The notes beneath the pieces were generated by a model. It ran no database searches, was not told the origin of the DNA, and saw only the letters and a program-made list of their open reading frames with translations. Positions 36,983-44,908 of a stretch of 64,000 nt of DNA are shown piece by piece; within the stretch, counting starts at the first letter, position 1; each line of letters starts with the position of its first letter. The stretch lies in assembly GCF_042651565.1 (NCBI RefSeq), contig NZ_JBHSDF010000002.1. One strand, given 5' to 3'. Both the position numbers and the translations under genes were made by a program. This stretch comes from Salinispirillum marinum (GTDB lineage: Bacteria > Pseudomonadota > Gammaproteobacteria > Pseudomonadales > Natronospirillaceae).

Positions 36983-37228
36983 ATGAACCCTATCTACAAC
37001 ACCCAAGCCCCTAAAAAGCCGACGAATGTCAGCATAAACAGCGACTTACTTGAAAAGGCTCGAGGGCTTAACATCAACCTATCTGCAACGCTGGAGCACG
37101 CATTAGCTGAACAGGTACGAAACGGGCAACGGGCACAGTGGCTGCGTGAGAACGCCGACGCCATTAAAGCCTACAATGAACATGTTGAAACCAGCGGCAC
37201 ATTCAGCGACAGCGTAAGGAAGTTCTAA
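36983..37228 (+). CDS. ccdA: CcdA antitoxin
   Basis: 81 residues. KKPTNVSINSDLLEKARGLN is the ribbon-helix-helix, and WLRENADAIKAYNEHVETSG near the C-terminus is the CcdB-binding segment. AAGG 8 bases upstream supports the ATG at 36983. Stop and toxin start overlap by one base. Confidence 0.93.
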   Translation: MNPIYNTQAPKKPTNVSINSDLLEKARGLNINLSATLEHALAEQVRNGQRAQWLRENADAIKAYNEHVETSGTFSDSVRKF

Positions 37229-37545
37229 TGGCACAATTTTTTGCTTATCAGAACGCTAATCCCGCGTCGCAACGGCAATACCCCTACCTGCTGGATATTC
37301 AAAGCGACTTGCTGAGCGAGCTGAAAACGACAGTCGTCATACCACTCTCTCCGGCACACATCGCGGCACCGATGCGCCTAACGAGACTAAACCCGTCTTT
37401 CACACTCAATGGCGAAACGCTTATCGCAATCACCCAAGACATTGCCGGGATTGAGCGCAGCCAACTGCGCGGCCAACATTATGACCTATCCGCCTATCGT
37501 TCCGAGATTATTGCCGCCATCGATTTCGTGCTTGCTGGTATATAA
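37228..37545 (+). CDS. ccdB: CcdB gyrase-poison toxin
   Basis: 105 residues. QFFAYQNANPASQRQYPYLL, the RLNPSF segment and the C-terminal AIDFVLAGI (equivalent of the WGI end that contacts GyrA) are typical of CcdB. The last residues differ from the plasmid form (W to A), so potency on gyrase is not certain. Confidence 0.92.
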   Translation: MAQFFAYQNANPASQRQYPYLLDIQSDLLSELKTTVVIPLSPAHIAAPMRLTRLNPSFTLNGETLIAITQDIAGIERSQLRGQHYDLSAYRSEIIAAIDFVLAGI

Positions 37546-37572
37546 GCGACTTTAAAGTGGCAGAGCGACTGC

Positions 37573-37911
37573 TTAGGTGCGGGGCTGATGTAGTTTGCTG
37601 GAAATCAATCGGTTCAAACTAACACCCGACTCGGCTGCCTCAATGGTTAATTGACGATGTGTTTCTGGTGGCACGCGCACCATAAATTTTCCGCTGAATT
37701 GTTTGGAAGATAACGGCTCTGGAACCGGCTCATCACTTTGCTGCATATCCGCAACGCAATCATGAACCAACTGACGAATACCTTTCAGCGCAAGCTCGGG
37801 ATTTTCTGCCAACAAACTGAGGCTAGGGAATTCAACGCACAAGCCAACGTGCTCCTGATCTGCTTCAGACCAAGTTACTCTGTATGTATAACGATCAATA
37901 TTTTTTGCCAT
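37573..37911 (-). CDS. HicB-like antitoxin without a HicA partner
   Basis: 112 residues. The N-terminal half is the partial RNase H-like HicB fold (YRVTWSEADQEHVGLCVEFP). The C-terminal half is a ribbon-helix-helix (FMVRVPPETHRQLTIEAAES). No HicA of about 60 residues is found on either side. The ATG at 37911 was chosen because a palindromic operator lies just upstream. It may be an orphan regulator, or an antitoxin against toxins made elsewhere. Confidence 0.8.
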   Translation of the reverse strand: MAKNIDRYTYRVTWSEADQEHVGLCVEFPSLSLLAENPELALKGIRQLVHDCVADMQQSDEPVPEPLSSKQFSGKFMVRVPPETHRQLTIEAAESGVSLNRLISSKLHQPRT

Positions 37912-37920
37912 GCAAGAAAC

Positions 37921-37938
37921 AGTATCATTATTGATACT
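37921..37938 (-). promoter_or_regulatory. Operator of the HicB-like gene
   Basis: Perfect inverted repeat AGTATCA-TTAT-TGATACT, 9 bases upstream of the start, where a ribbon-helix-helix protein would autoregulate. Confidence 0.6.
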
Positions 37939-37980
37939 TGTGTCAACGGGCAATCTGGACGCTGTTCAGCAGTCTATAGT

Positions 37981-38069
37981 TTGTAACGCCGACAGCACGC
38001 GCAGTTACTGAATTATGCGTTTTCGTCGTGACTTTTGAATTGTTGCCTACCTAGGGATTATTGTTAAAG
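37981..38069 (-). other. attC-like site (degenerate)
   Basis: Lies after the stop of the IS-interrupted cassette gene (minus strand). It resembles the 41298 site: TAACGCCG..CAGCACGCGC..GTTAC at one side and GTCGTGACTTTTGAATTGTT at the other. Core boxes are GTTAAAG and TTGTAAC on the plus strand, each imperfect. Confidence 0.4.
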
Positions 38070-38342
38070 CATTCAAAGGTCTTGCTCGGCCTTTGCGTCT
38101 ATTGCCTTTTGTAGCTCTGAGTTGCCGCTCACGACAGAAATCATATGTACACTGATAAAGGCGTGTGCTTTAGCATGGTTAAGCATAGCAATCTGATCTA
38201 ACTCCGAGTAGTTCGGCTCCTGTATATTCCCATTGAACCGTCGATGAAGCTGCTCATAACCACTGTGAGTAAGGCTATTTAGCGACTTCCAAGTTTGAGC
38301 TTTTGAATCACCCCGACTTTATCGGAGGGCGTTTTATTTGAG

Positions 38343-39137
38343 TCATGCTGCCGCTGACTCAGCTCGTTGATGATACAGCATCTCATACTCCGCGGGCGGT
38401 ATGTCGCCGATGGAGGACAGAAGCCGCCGATGGTTGAACCAGTCAACCCACGTTAACGTCGCCTGTTCAACTTCATCCAGTCCCTTCCAAGGGCCATTTT
38501 TGTGGATTACCTCCGCTTTGTACAGGCCGTTGATCGTTTCGGCCAGAGCGTTGTCGTAAGAGTCGCCAACACTGCCTACTGACGCTTTAAAGCCCGCCTC
38601 AGCCAGTCGTTCGGTATAGCGTATCGACAGGTATTGGCTCCCTCGGTCGCTGTGATGGGTTACCCCTTTAGGTTTGCCACGCGCCCAAAGGGCTTGCTCC
38701 AAGGCGTCCAGCACAATGTCGGTCTGCAAGCTTTTAAGGACACGCCAACCCACGATGTAACGCGAGAACACGTCGACCACAAAGGCCACATACACAAAGC
38801 CTGACCATGTCGCCACATAGGTAATGTCGGCCACCCAGAGTTGATTGGGCTGCTCGGCGACAAACTGTCGATTCACCAAGTCGAGAGGCTTTTCGGCCAG
38901 TTCGTCTGGGATGGTGGTGATACAACGTTTTCCGCGCCTGACACCGCTCAGGCCTTGCGCTTTCATCAACCGCTCGACGGTACAACGGGCAACAACAATA
39001 GACTCGCGCAGCAGTTGCTTCCAGACTTTCCTTGCCCCATACACCGAGTGGTTATTCTCATAGACGCGCTCAATATCCTGCATCAGCGCCTCATCCCTTT
39101 TTATTCTGGCGCAGCGCTCCTCGGGCTTGGCTTGCAA
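38343..39137 (-). CDS. IS3 transposase OrfB (DDE integrase core)
   Basis: 264 residues from the first ATG. The frame is open further back to a slippery T-TTT-TTC at 39269-39275 in orfA, so the real product is an OrfAB fusion made by -1 frameshifting. DDE residues lie in WVADITYVATWSGFVY, THHSDRGSQYLS and YDNALAETINGLYKAE. HTH_21 and rve domains are present. Confidence 0.93.
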   Translation of the reverse strand: MQAKPEERCARIKRDEALMQDIERVYENNHSVYGARKVWKQLLRESIVVARCTVERLMKAQGLSGVRRGKRCITTIPDELAEKPLDLVNRQFVAEQPNQLWVADITYVATWSGFVYVAFVVDVFSRYIVGWRVLKSLQTDIVLDALEQALWARGKPKGVTHHSDRGSQYLSIRYTERLAEAGFKASVGSVGDSYDNALAETINGLYKAEVIHKNGPWKGLDEVEQATLTWVDWFNHRRLLSSIGDIPPAEYEMLYHQRAESAAA

Positions 39138-39235
39138 GCGCTTGTGGCGATAGTACGTGGAAGGTGCAATCTGTAAGATATTGCAGATCGGCTCGACACC
39201 ATGAGTACCACGTTCCCGGTCAATAAAGTCGATGA

Positions 39236-39556
39236 TTACTTCGGTTTGCGGTCGAGCTCCGCTTGGGCGAAAAAAGCAGCGGCTTTGCGTAATATCTCGT
39301 TGGCTCGCTTGAGCTCTTGATTTTCACGCTCAAGTTCTTTCATTCGAGCCGCTTGCTCACTGGTCACGCCGGGCTTGGCGCCGCTGTCGACTTCCATTTT
39401 CAGAAGCCAAGACCTCAGTGTCTCTGGGGTACAGCCGATCTTGGCCGCTACAGATTGTATGGCAGCCCAACGTGATTTATGTTCGTGCTCACCGGTCAAA
39501 ACCAGTCGCACAGCGCGTTCCCGTACTTCGGGTGAATATCCAAGTCTCTTGTTCAT
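39236..39556 (-). CDS. IS3 transposase OrfA
   Basis: 106 residues. The helix-turn-helix YSPEVRERAVRLVL...WAAIQSVAAKIGCTPETL is followed by a leucine zipper (MKELERENQELKRANEILRK) needed for OrfA/OrfAB interaction. It ends shortly after the frameshift site. Confidence 0.93.
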   Translation of the reverse strand: MNKRLGYSPEVRERAVRLVLTGEHEHKSRWAAIQSVAAKIGCTPETLRSWLLKMEVDSGAKPGVTSEQAARMKELERENQELKRANEILRKAAAFFAQAELDRKPK

Positions 39557-39970
39557 GGGCTAATTCTCTCAAGAAAGTTAGCCTCCGACAAAGCCGGTGT
39601 GATTCATTTTGCCTTCGAGAATATCTTGTCTTCAAATCCTTCCGTTTCCTCAACATCTGCGATCAGCGCAAACATTTTCTTGTCTAGTTTGTCGCGCTCA
39701 TATCGAATTAAATCTCCGTCCGTCGCACATCTGTGGAGCCAAACACCTCTTATGCAAGATTCGAAAAGTAATCTTGAAAGGGAAAACGCCGAACCCGGCA
39801 GTTTCAAGTTTATGAGCTCAGTGATTGCTTTATAGTGCTCTAAAACCATGTCAAAACAGGCGCACGCCAACCGATTCCTAGAAGAATTTGGGTACGGTAA
39901 CTCACTCAATTGTTGGTCAAACCAACGCTGCAGTTTTCTGTGTTCTTGAACGTTATTGGCTATCCTCATG

Positions 39971-40062
39971 AATTAACGCCCGGCTTTAGGGCCGACTTGT
40001 AGCCGCATAGTGGTGGAGAGGCCGTCCCCAGCCTCGAGGAGCGATAAGAGCCATCTTTATGT
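39971..40062 (-). other. attC-like site (degenerate)
   Basis: Sits between the stop of the 79-residue gene and the ATG of the split gene, just where a cassette recombination site belongs. The ends align as imperfect inverted repeats (TAACGCCCGGCTTTAGGGC against TAAAGATGGCTCTTATCGC). The core on the ATG side is GTTAATT, not a full GTTRRRY. Confidence 0.4.
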
Positions 40063-40296
40063 ATTGCCAAAATGCTCTTCAAACAGTCTGTCACGGTTAA
40101 TAGTTGCCTCAGTCCATGTTGAATCAGATATTTCCACATCATAACTGGTAGCACCTTCAGATTTCATCAGGACGTCAATCCATCCTTCAACTTCACCTCG
40201 ACGCTCAGCGAAGGCTTTACTATGGCAGAAGACGGTTATCTCTGTACCTTCGTCCTTAGACGGCGTTGCAACGAATTTTTTGTATTCACCTAGCAT
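40057..40296 (-). CDS. Small cassette protein of unknown function
   Basis: 79 residues. MLGEYKKFVATPSKDEG... with an alternating beta/alpha look (EITVFCHSKAFAERRGEVEG) and an acidic C-terminus. GGAG lies 7-8 bases before the ATG at 40296. I do not recognise it. It is bounded by attC-like DNA downstream. The upstream gap 40357-40629 has no gene I can support. Confidence 0.6.
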   Translation of the reverse strand: MLGEYKKFVATPSKDEGTEITVFCHSKAFAERRGEVEGWIDVLMKSEGATSYDVEISDSTWTEATINRDRLFEEHFGNT

Positions 40297-40629
40297 TACT
40301 CTGCTCCAATGATGGATTTTTTGAGTAACGAGGCTGTAGAAAAACCTGCCCGGCACACGCCAGCTTTCCTACGCCCTTAAATTTGTGGCCTTTCAACGAA
40401 TCTCTGCTGATTTTGCCTTTTCTTTATTCGGTTTTAAGCATAGCCGCTTTGTTCGTATTAGGCACCGCCAATGTTCAGTTTAGTGGCTTTCTGGTGCACC
40501 ACGCCACGATCATCCAGTTTAAGTGTGATAGCTACCGAAGAAAGTAGTCTGCCAAAAAGCAGGGGTCATAGGTCCAGCGAAACCGATCACGTTAATTGTC
40601 GCTTCATGAAACGTCACTAATTGCCACAT

Positions 40630-40648
40630 TTGTAGCACTCCGCTACAA
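40630..40648 (+). promoter_or_regulatory. Likely operator of the ParD-like/RelE-like operon
   Basis: Perfect inverted repeat TTGTAGC-ACTCC-GCTACAA, 28 bases before the antitoxin start. Confidence 0.5.
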
Positions 40649-40680
40649 TCCACAAACCACTTAGAGGACGCTATCATGGC
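40646..40680. repeat. 35-base fragment shared with 35476-35510
   Basis: Leader and first codons of the ParD-like gene; see the other copy. One mismatch over 35 bases. Confidence 0.6.
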
Positions 40681-40897
40681 TACCAGCAGCATACGCTTAG
40701 ATCAGAACCTAGTCGAAAGAGCCACCATTATGGCCAAAGCGCTGAATCGAACCCCGCCCAAGCAAATAGAGCACTGGGCAAAAATTGGCGAAATGATGGA
40801 AGACAACCCGGACCTGCCCTACGAATTTGTACGGCAAGCCATCATCGCACAGGCAGAGCGGGACGCCGGAAAGCTGGAGACCTACGACTTTGGTTAA
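40676..40897 (+). CDS. ParD-like antitoxin
   Basis: 73 residues. SSIRLDQNLVERATIMAKAL, then RTPPKQIEHWAKIGEMMEDN and FVRQAIIAQAERDAGKLETY, as in the ParD-like antitoxin family. AGAGGACG lies upstream. Overlaps the toxin gene by eight bases. Confidence 0.82.
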   Translation: MATSSIRLDQNLVERATIMAKALNRTPPKQIEHWAKIGEMMEDNPDLPYEFVRQAIIAQAERDAGKLETYDFG

Positions 40898-41180
40898 AGC
40901 CACCCGTGTATTACAGACCCCGACCTTCAAAAAAGCCGTGAAGAAGCTCAAGCCTAATCAGAAGACAGACCTTGATCTGGCCGTGAAGGACTTGATGGAC
41001 AACCCCAACATGGGTGAGCAGAAAAAAGGCGATCTTGCTTTTCTACGAGTCCATAAGTTCAACATGAACAAGCAACTGACGCTGCTGGGTTACAGTTTTG
41101 ATGATGGCGCTCTCATCCTTGAACTGATGGCTTTGGGCTCACACGAAAACTTTTACCGTGATATAAAGCGGAGCAAATAG
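40890..41180 (+). CDS. RelE/ParE-type toxin
   Basis: 96 residues. RVLQTPTFKKAVKKLKPNQK, VKDLMDNPNMGEQKKGDLAFL, RVHKFNMNKQLTLLGYSFDD and HENFYRDIKR fit the RelE/ParE fold. No ATG fits, so translation probably starts at the TTG at 40890, coupled to the antitoxin stop. This is the fifth toxin-antitoxin pair on the plus strand. Confidence 0.82.
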   Translation: MVKATRVLQTPTFKKAVKKLKPNQKTDLDLAVKDLMDNPNMGEQKKGDLAFLRVHKFNMNKQLTLLGYSFDDGALILELMALGSHENFYRDIKRSK

Positions 41181-41297
41181 CTTTTTATTGCCCGGCACAA
41201 AGGGCACTCTGTGTTCTACCACTTTGCAATGAGGGTGTTCATGATTCTTATTGGGTGTCTAGGATCATTGGATCACTTCAAGGCCGCCCGGACCCAT

Positions 41298-41382
41298 TCA
41301 TAACGCCGCTCAGCACGCGCGGTTACGGAATGGAGGCGCAGCCGCAATGCAGTAACCGTCGCCGTGACTGGCCTTGTTAAGT
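41298..41382 (-). other. attC recombination site
   Basis: Follows the stop of the 98-residue gene by three bases. On the plus strand the core boxes are TCATAAC and GTTAAGT. The arms pair as long imperfect inverted repeats (TAACGCCGCTCAGCACGCG..GGTTAC against TAACAAGGCCAGTCACGGCG..GGTTAC), with a variable loop in the middle. This is the structure expected of attC. Confidence 0.7.
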
Positions 41383-41384
41383 GT

Positions 41385-41678
41385 TTACTCCCTCGCAGCC
41401 ACTTCATAGTGCGTTTCTCCCACCCAAATATGAAGAAAGCTAGGATCTTGGCGAACACGAATTGATGAGCAAGGATAGAATATGACCTGCTCCCACTCAG
41501 GACCTGGCGCCCCAAGCATCCGAATCTGTCCATACCCACCTTTCTGGAATTTTATGTGGTTTCCCTTCCCGCAGCTCGGGCACTCAAACCATATCGTTGA
41601 CATTTCGGGCCAGCTAAACGGGCTTTCCGTTAGCGCCTCCCTCAATCCAAACTCTTCTTGGCAATGCAGACATTCCAT
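41385..41678 (-). CDS. Cassette protein with two CxxC motifs
   Basis: 97 residues from the ATG at 41678. CLHC near the start and CPSCGKGNH in the middle form a probable zinc site. The rest is beta-rich (QIRMLGAPGPEWEQVIFYPC). No family is recognised. It starts eight bases after the core of the upstream attC and ends next to the following attC, the compact form of an integron cassette. No separate promoter or strong ribosome site is seen. Confidence 0.62.
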   Translation of the reverse strand: MECLHCQEEFGLREALTESPFSWPEMSTIWFECPSCGKGNHIKFQKGGYGQIRMLGAPGPEWEQVIFYPCSSIRVRQDPSFLHIWVGETHYEVAARE

Positions 41679-41685
41679 ACGGGAC

Positions 41686-41760
41686 ACTTAACGCTTCAAT
41701 AGCCGGCGCAGCTTTGCTGCGTCCGGCGCCGTAGGCGCGTAGTTGATTGACTTGTTAAAT
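41686..41760 (-). other. attC recombination site (75 bp)
   Basis: Core boxes ACTTAAC and GTTAAAT on the plus strand, both perfect matches to RYYYAAC and GTTRRRY. The upstream gene's stop TAA lies within the core, a hallmark of cassettes. Inner arms: GCCGG-CGCAGC-AAA-GCTGCG-CGGC plus outer CAAT/ATTG pairing. Confidence 0.8.
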
Positions 41761-42264
41761 GTCGCATCTGATGCGCTCATATTCGGTTAAATTAGTCTGA
41801 CTTTCGCACGGTGATTTAAATTTTACCTGACCTTGCAAAAGAGCCTCCTTTAGTTGAGTACATAGAGAGCACTCTTTGTTCTCGGAATAAACATCGATAA
41901 AGTAGCTGCCACCCATTTTCTGGTCGTCGTTCTCCCATGTAGTGGTATCCCACTCGACTAGAGCAATGCCATAGGTATCAGAGCCACTCGATGGATACCA
42001 GTAGGCATGCTTGTAGTAAAAGAATCGACCTTCTCCAGAGGCGGCTTTTTTATTTACTCTAGGATCTAGCGTGTCGTCAATTTTGTCGATTGCATCTAGC
42101 AAACTGCTCACTTCATATTCATCAGATGGAACCACAAGAACCAATTTTGGCGAAGGACCACTTCCACCAAACAGGCTATATATCGCTAAATAATAAAGCC
42201 CCGCTGGTATTGCCACCAAAGCGAAGATTACAGAAACCGTAATTATGACTGTTTTTCTACGCAC
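41755..42264 (-). CDS. Membrane-anchored cassette protein of unknown function
   Basis: 169 residues. An N-terminal membrane anchor (VIITVSVIFALVAIPAGLYYLA) is followed by an exported domain with a CSLC pair and two more cysteines near the end (disulfides are possible). Starts at a GTG at 42264 with GAGGG 6 bases upstream, shortly after an attC core, and ends inside the next attC. Family unknown. Confidence 0.65.
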   Translation of the reverse strand: MRRKTVIITVSVIFALVAIPAGLYYLAIYSLFGGSGPSPKLVLVVPSDEYEVSSLLDAIDKIDDTLDPRVNKKAASGEGRFFYYKHAYWYPSSGSDTYGIALVEWDTTTWENDDQKMGGSYFIDVYSENKECSLCTQLKEALLQGQVKFKSPCESQTNLTEYERIRCDI

Positions 42265-42279
42265 GATACCCTCTTGGAC

Positions 42280-42337
42280 ATTTAACTATTAAGCGGTTAT
42301 ACGGCAGCTCAGCTGCGGCTATAACCGCCTGTTGAAC
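42280..42337 (-). other. attC recombination site (58 bp)
   Basis: Core boxes ATTTAAC and GTTGAAC on the plus strand, perfect to consensus. Between them is a strong imperfect palindrome AGCGGTTATA-CGGCAGCT-CAGCTGCGGC-TATAACCGC. Size and shape match short attC sites. The cassette to which it belongs (higher coordinates) has been lost; 42338-42574 holds no gene I can see. Confidence 0.82.
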
Positions 42338-42574
42338 GCCGCAGGCTTCGTGTTCTATTTTCTAGGGGTTTTGCTTTTTGCCGCATCGGGGATCCTGGGT
42401 GGCTAGTGGGTGACGATAAGGTCAATTCCTGTGCTCAACGCGGTTGCGAACGCCCTTAAGGGTACCTTCTTTTCGTCTCAGTCCTATCTTTATAGCCGGA
42501 TTCCCGCTCATTGACAACACAACGCCCTCGGGCCACCCCGAAGTGCAATATCACGCGACCCACTGCCCGTTCGG

Positions 42575-43225
42575 CTAGCTGCTGTCTCTCCTCTGCATCG
42601 AGGTCAGTAGGTGTATGGCCTGCAACGGCGCAGTGTGCTGGTCACCTAAACACAGTACTGGGTGATGGCCGCAGTGCGGACAGTGAGCGCCATGCCTATT
42701 TTGCGGTGTCTGCTCGGTCTTTTTCTGTCGTGTGTTACGCTGTGGCAACTGTCGTCGGATCAGTGCCAGACTGCGTTGCTTGATGGCATTGGCCAGAAAA
42801 CCGTAATGGCGAATGCGCATGAAGCCTTTCGGTAGTACATGCAGCAAAAAGCGCCGGAGCAGTTCTTCGGGTGTTAAGCGCAATCGGCGATCCTTCGTGG
42901 TGCGGTAGTCATGGTACGCCAAGGTGATCTGTCCATTCTCCCAACTCAACAGACGGTGGTTGCTTAACCCGATGCGGTGGCTGTAGCGTGCGAGGTATTC
43001 CACCAGTGTTTCCCGATAGCGGACGGCGGACTTGCTGTACACGCACCAGGGCTTGGTCATCAACCGATCAAGGGTCTGATCAAACTCCCTGGTGGCGAGG
43101 CCACCGCTGTGTCGTGTGGTACGCAAGGCGCTGACCATAAGCCCTCGAAAGCGTTTAGATAACGCTTTGACCGGTAGCAAGTAGCCTTTATGTCGGCTTT
43201 CCCAGCGCCGTGATGGTTTCAGCAC
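42575..43225 (-). pseudogene. IS91-family transposase remnant (N-terminus lost)
   Basis: 216 residues matching the C-terminal half of Y2-type IS91 transposases: LPVKALSKRFRGLMVSALR, WCVYSKSAVRYRETLVEYLA, YSHRIGLSNHRLLSW, TPEELLRRFLLHVLPKGFMR. The zinc-finger and nickase N-terminal part is absent, so it should be inactive. The flanking gap 43226-43510 has no supported gene. Confidence 0.8.
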
Positions 43226-43510
43226 ACCAGACGGATTTTAGGTACGGGTCAGTTGTTGGCCCTACCTTTCACTGACCTTAAATTCGTAAAATCAATGACT
43301 CAGACCCATTTGATTCTGATCACTCGGACGGAACGAACAGATCAGGCCGTGGGGAGAAATACAAAAGTGAGCCTCATATGCGACCGAAGGTAGATTCCTT
43401 GCGGTATTTTTGCTGTAAGCACCTAGTGCCGACAGCCCACGAAGACCCGTGAAGTTGGAGAGCTCACTCATGGCTTTAATGTTGACCGCTTATTCGGCCC
43501 AAAAAAACAG

Positions 43511-44806
43511 CTATTGCCTATTACCCCGAGAAGTCTCATATGTGTTAGCGCGAACAACGGACAGAAATTTTTTACACTCGTTCTCAAGCTCACCTAAGTG
43601 TTCATCCAAATCTGTACCTCGCAAACTTGATGAAAGCCTAGCAATCTTGGCGTCCGTATTTGAGAGCCGGCTTTTAGTGGCCTCATCAAGAGCCAAATTC
43701 AAGTCAGCGAAGAATTCAAGCTCGTCAAAGAAGATGACATTAGTCCGCTTGTATCGGTCATCGACCAACATGCACCTGATTGGACATGCCGCAAAAAGCT
43801 CTTTAAAACGACGATCAAACGTCGCAATAAAAGGAATATAAAACATCCCATGCTGTGAGTTGCTGGCCATGGTTTCTTGGTGCCTTAGTGAAAACAAATC
43901 CCAGCTCATGCCATTAATCTTTTCCATGGCCACGTCTGACGGCTGGAGCAAACTACCAAAGAAACGGTGCTTGTCACCGTGCTTGAGCAATTTCCACGCA
44001 AAATACAGTTCCATTTTCCCGAAACGCCCAAGACAGTCGACTGAATACGCGACAAGCTTTAGTAGGTTTTCATGGTGGTTTCTCTTTGCCTCCCAGCGCA
44101 GGAGCATTGCCCGCATCAACACCAGCTTGAGCCCTTTTCGCCGCACCAAGCTTTGCTGTATCTCTTTGCTTTCTTGAAACGAATAGATAGCTTCAGCCGC
44201 TTGCCGACCGGCACTTGCCCGATCTCCGTTAAACTTCGGATTTCGCGGGTCATCGGCAAACGCTTGCTCATCCAAATGATCAAGCCGCTTCAGCGCGCGA
44301 ATCGTGTTAAATGGACGCAAGTTCGACTCATCGTATGTGTGAACCAAGTCTTCCACTATATAAAACGTATAATCGAAGTTAAATTGCCCGTCACCAACCT
44401 TTACTAGCTGTACGAGTTTCACGAACCATTCCCAGTCGGCGACTTTCTTCCCCTCCTCGTATACACGAAAGGCTTCCGCTACTTGTGTATCGAAACTCAC
44501 TGAATAATCTAGAGGAAACTTCGCAAACCCATCCCGCTTCGTTGTCTCGTACAATTCGTCGTCATAAAAAAGGAGCCCGGGTGCACCAAAATACTTAGAA
44601 ACGGCAGGGCATTCGTTTTCGATCGAGTCTAATGAGACACCACCGAACTCTGAACGCAAATTATCTGTTGCATACACAATCCGAAAATCTTTAAAGACTC
44701 TTCTGTTGGGCTCAATGAGTGCACTAAAGCTATCCGTGACCGGATGAGTCAGAATCCTCTCTGTGGCCAATTCAAGACGCTTTATACGCTGCTCCAGTGT
44801 TTCCAT
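43511..44806 (-). CDS. 431-residue protein of unknown function
   Basis: Soluble, mostly helical protein: METLEQRIKRLELATERILT forms an opening coiled coil. The middle includes HTYDESNLRPFNTIRALKRL and GRQAAEAIYSFQESKEIQQS. The end has FFADLNLALDEATKSRLSNT. No catalytic motif is recognised. It lies 102 bases after the DUF4263 nuclease gene on the same strand, with an attC-like block between, so they may be separate cassettes or one defence unit. AGGAGG lies 11 bases before the ATG. Confidence 0.65.
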   Translation of the reverse strand: METLEQRIKRLELATERILTHPVTDSFSALIEPNRRVFKDFRIVYATDNLRSEFGGVSLDSIENECPAVSKYFGAPGLLFYDDELYETTKRDGFAKFPLDYSVSFDTQVAEAFRVYEEGKKVADWEWFVKLVQLVKVGDGQFNFDYTFYIVEDLVHTYDESNLRPFNTIRALKRLDHLDEQAFADDPRNPKFNGDRASAGRQAAEAIYSFQESKEIQQSLVRRKGLKLVLMRAMLLRWEAKRNHHENLLKLVAYSVDCLGRFGKMELYFAWKLLKHGDKHRFFGSLLQPSDVAMEKINGMSWDLFSLRHQETMASNSQHGMFYIPFIATFDRRFKELFAACPIRCMLVDDRYKRTNVIFFDELEFFADLNLALDEATKSRLSNTDAKIARLSSSLRGTDLDEHLGELENECKKFLSVVRANTYETSRGNRQ

Positions 44807-44834
44807 GTGCGATTATTCCTCCTGCCCTTATCAT

Positions 44835-44906
44835 CGCTAACGTCTTGCTCACTGGTAAATTGGGAGCGTTGCAAGTAATTGATCCGCGTGCAGCAACTGA
44901 TTAGGC
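44835..44906 (-). other. attC-like site (degenerate)
   Basis: Between the DUF4263 gene and the 431-residue gene. Ends align as inverted repeats (GCTAACGTCTTGCTCAC against GCCTAATCAGTTGCTGC). Core boxes CGCTAAC and ATTAGGC on the plus strand depart from consensus by one or two bases. Confidence 0.4.
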
Positions 44907-44908
44907 AC

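Larger units (their letters stand above)
38304..39606 (-). mobile_element. IS3-family insertion sequence, apparently intact (1303 bp)
   Basis: Terminal inverted repeats begin TGAATCAC and match over about 24 of the first positions with few mismatches (TGAATCACCCCGACTTTATC against TGAATCACACCGGCTTTGTC). Flanked by a 3-base direct repeat TTT (38301-38303 and 39607-39609). It carries orfA and orfB with a frameshift signal and a complete DDE triad, so it may be active. Confidence 0.93.
38073..39969 (-). pseudogene. Cassette gene split by an IS3-family insertion
   Basis: The N-terminal 121 codons (39607-39969; begins MRIANNVQEHRKLQRWFDQQ) run into the first TGA of the insertion element. The C-terminal part (38073-38300; AQTWKSLNSLTHSGYEQLH..., ending AEQDL) resumes on the far side. 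Removing the element and one copy of the 3-base duplication (TTT) restores an uninterrupted frame of about 196 residues. The join reads SKAK-AQTWKS. The protein looks alpha-helical with conserved-looking His and Arg patches. I do not recognise the family. An attC-like site follows its stop. Confidence 0.8.

Noticed and set aside
40519..40677. 52-residue open frame on the minus strand opposite the ParD-like leader
   Set aside because: It overlaps the operator and start of a well-supported antitoxin gene and its first codons are just the reverse of that leader.
43292..43471. 59-residue open frame on the minus strand between the IS91 remnant and the 431-residue gene
   Set aside because: No ribosome site, no recognisable features; the region looks like insertion-sequence debris.
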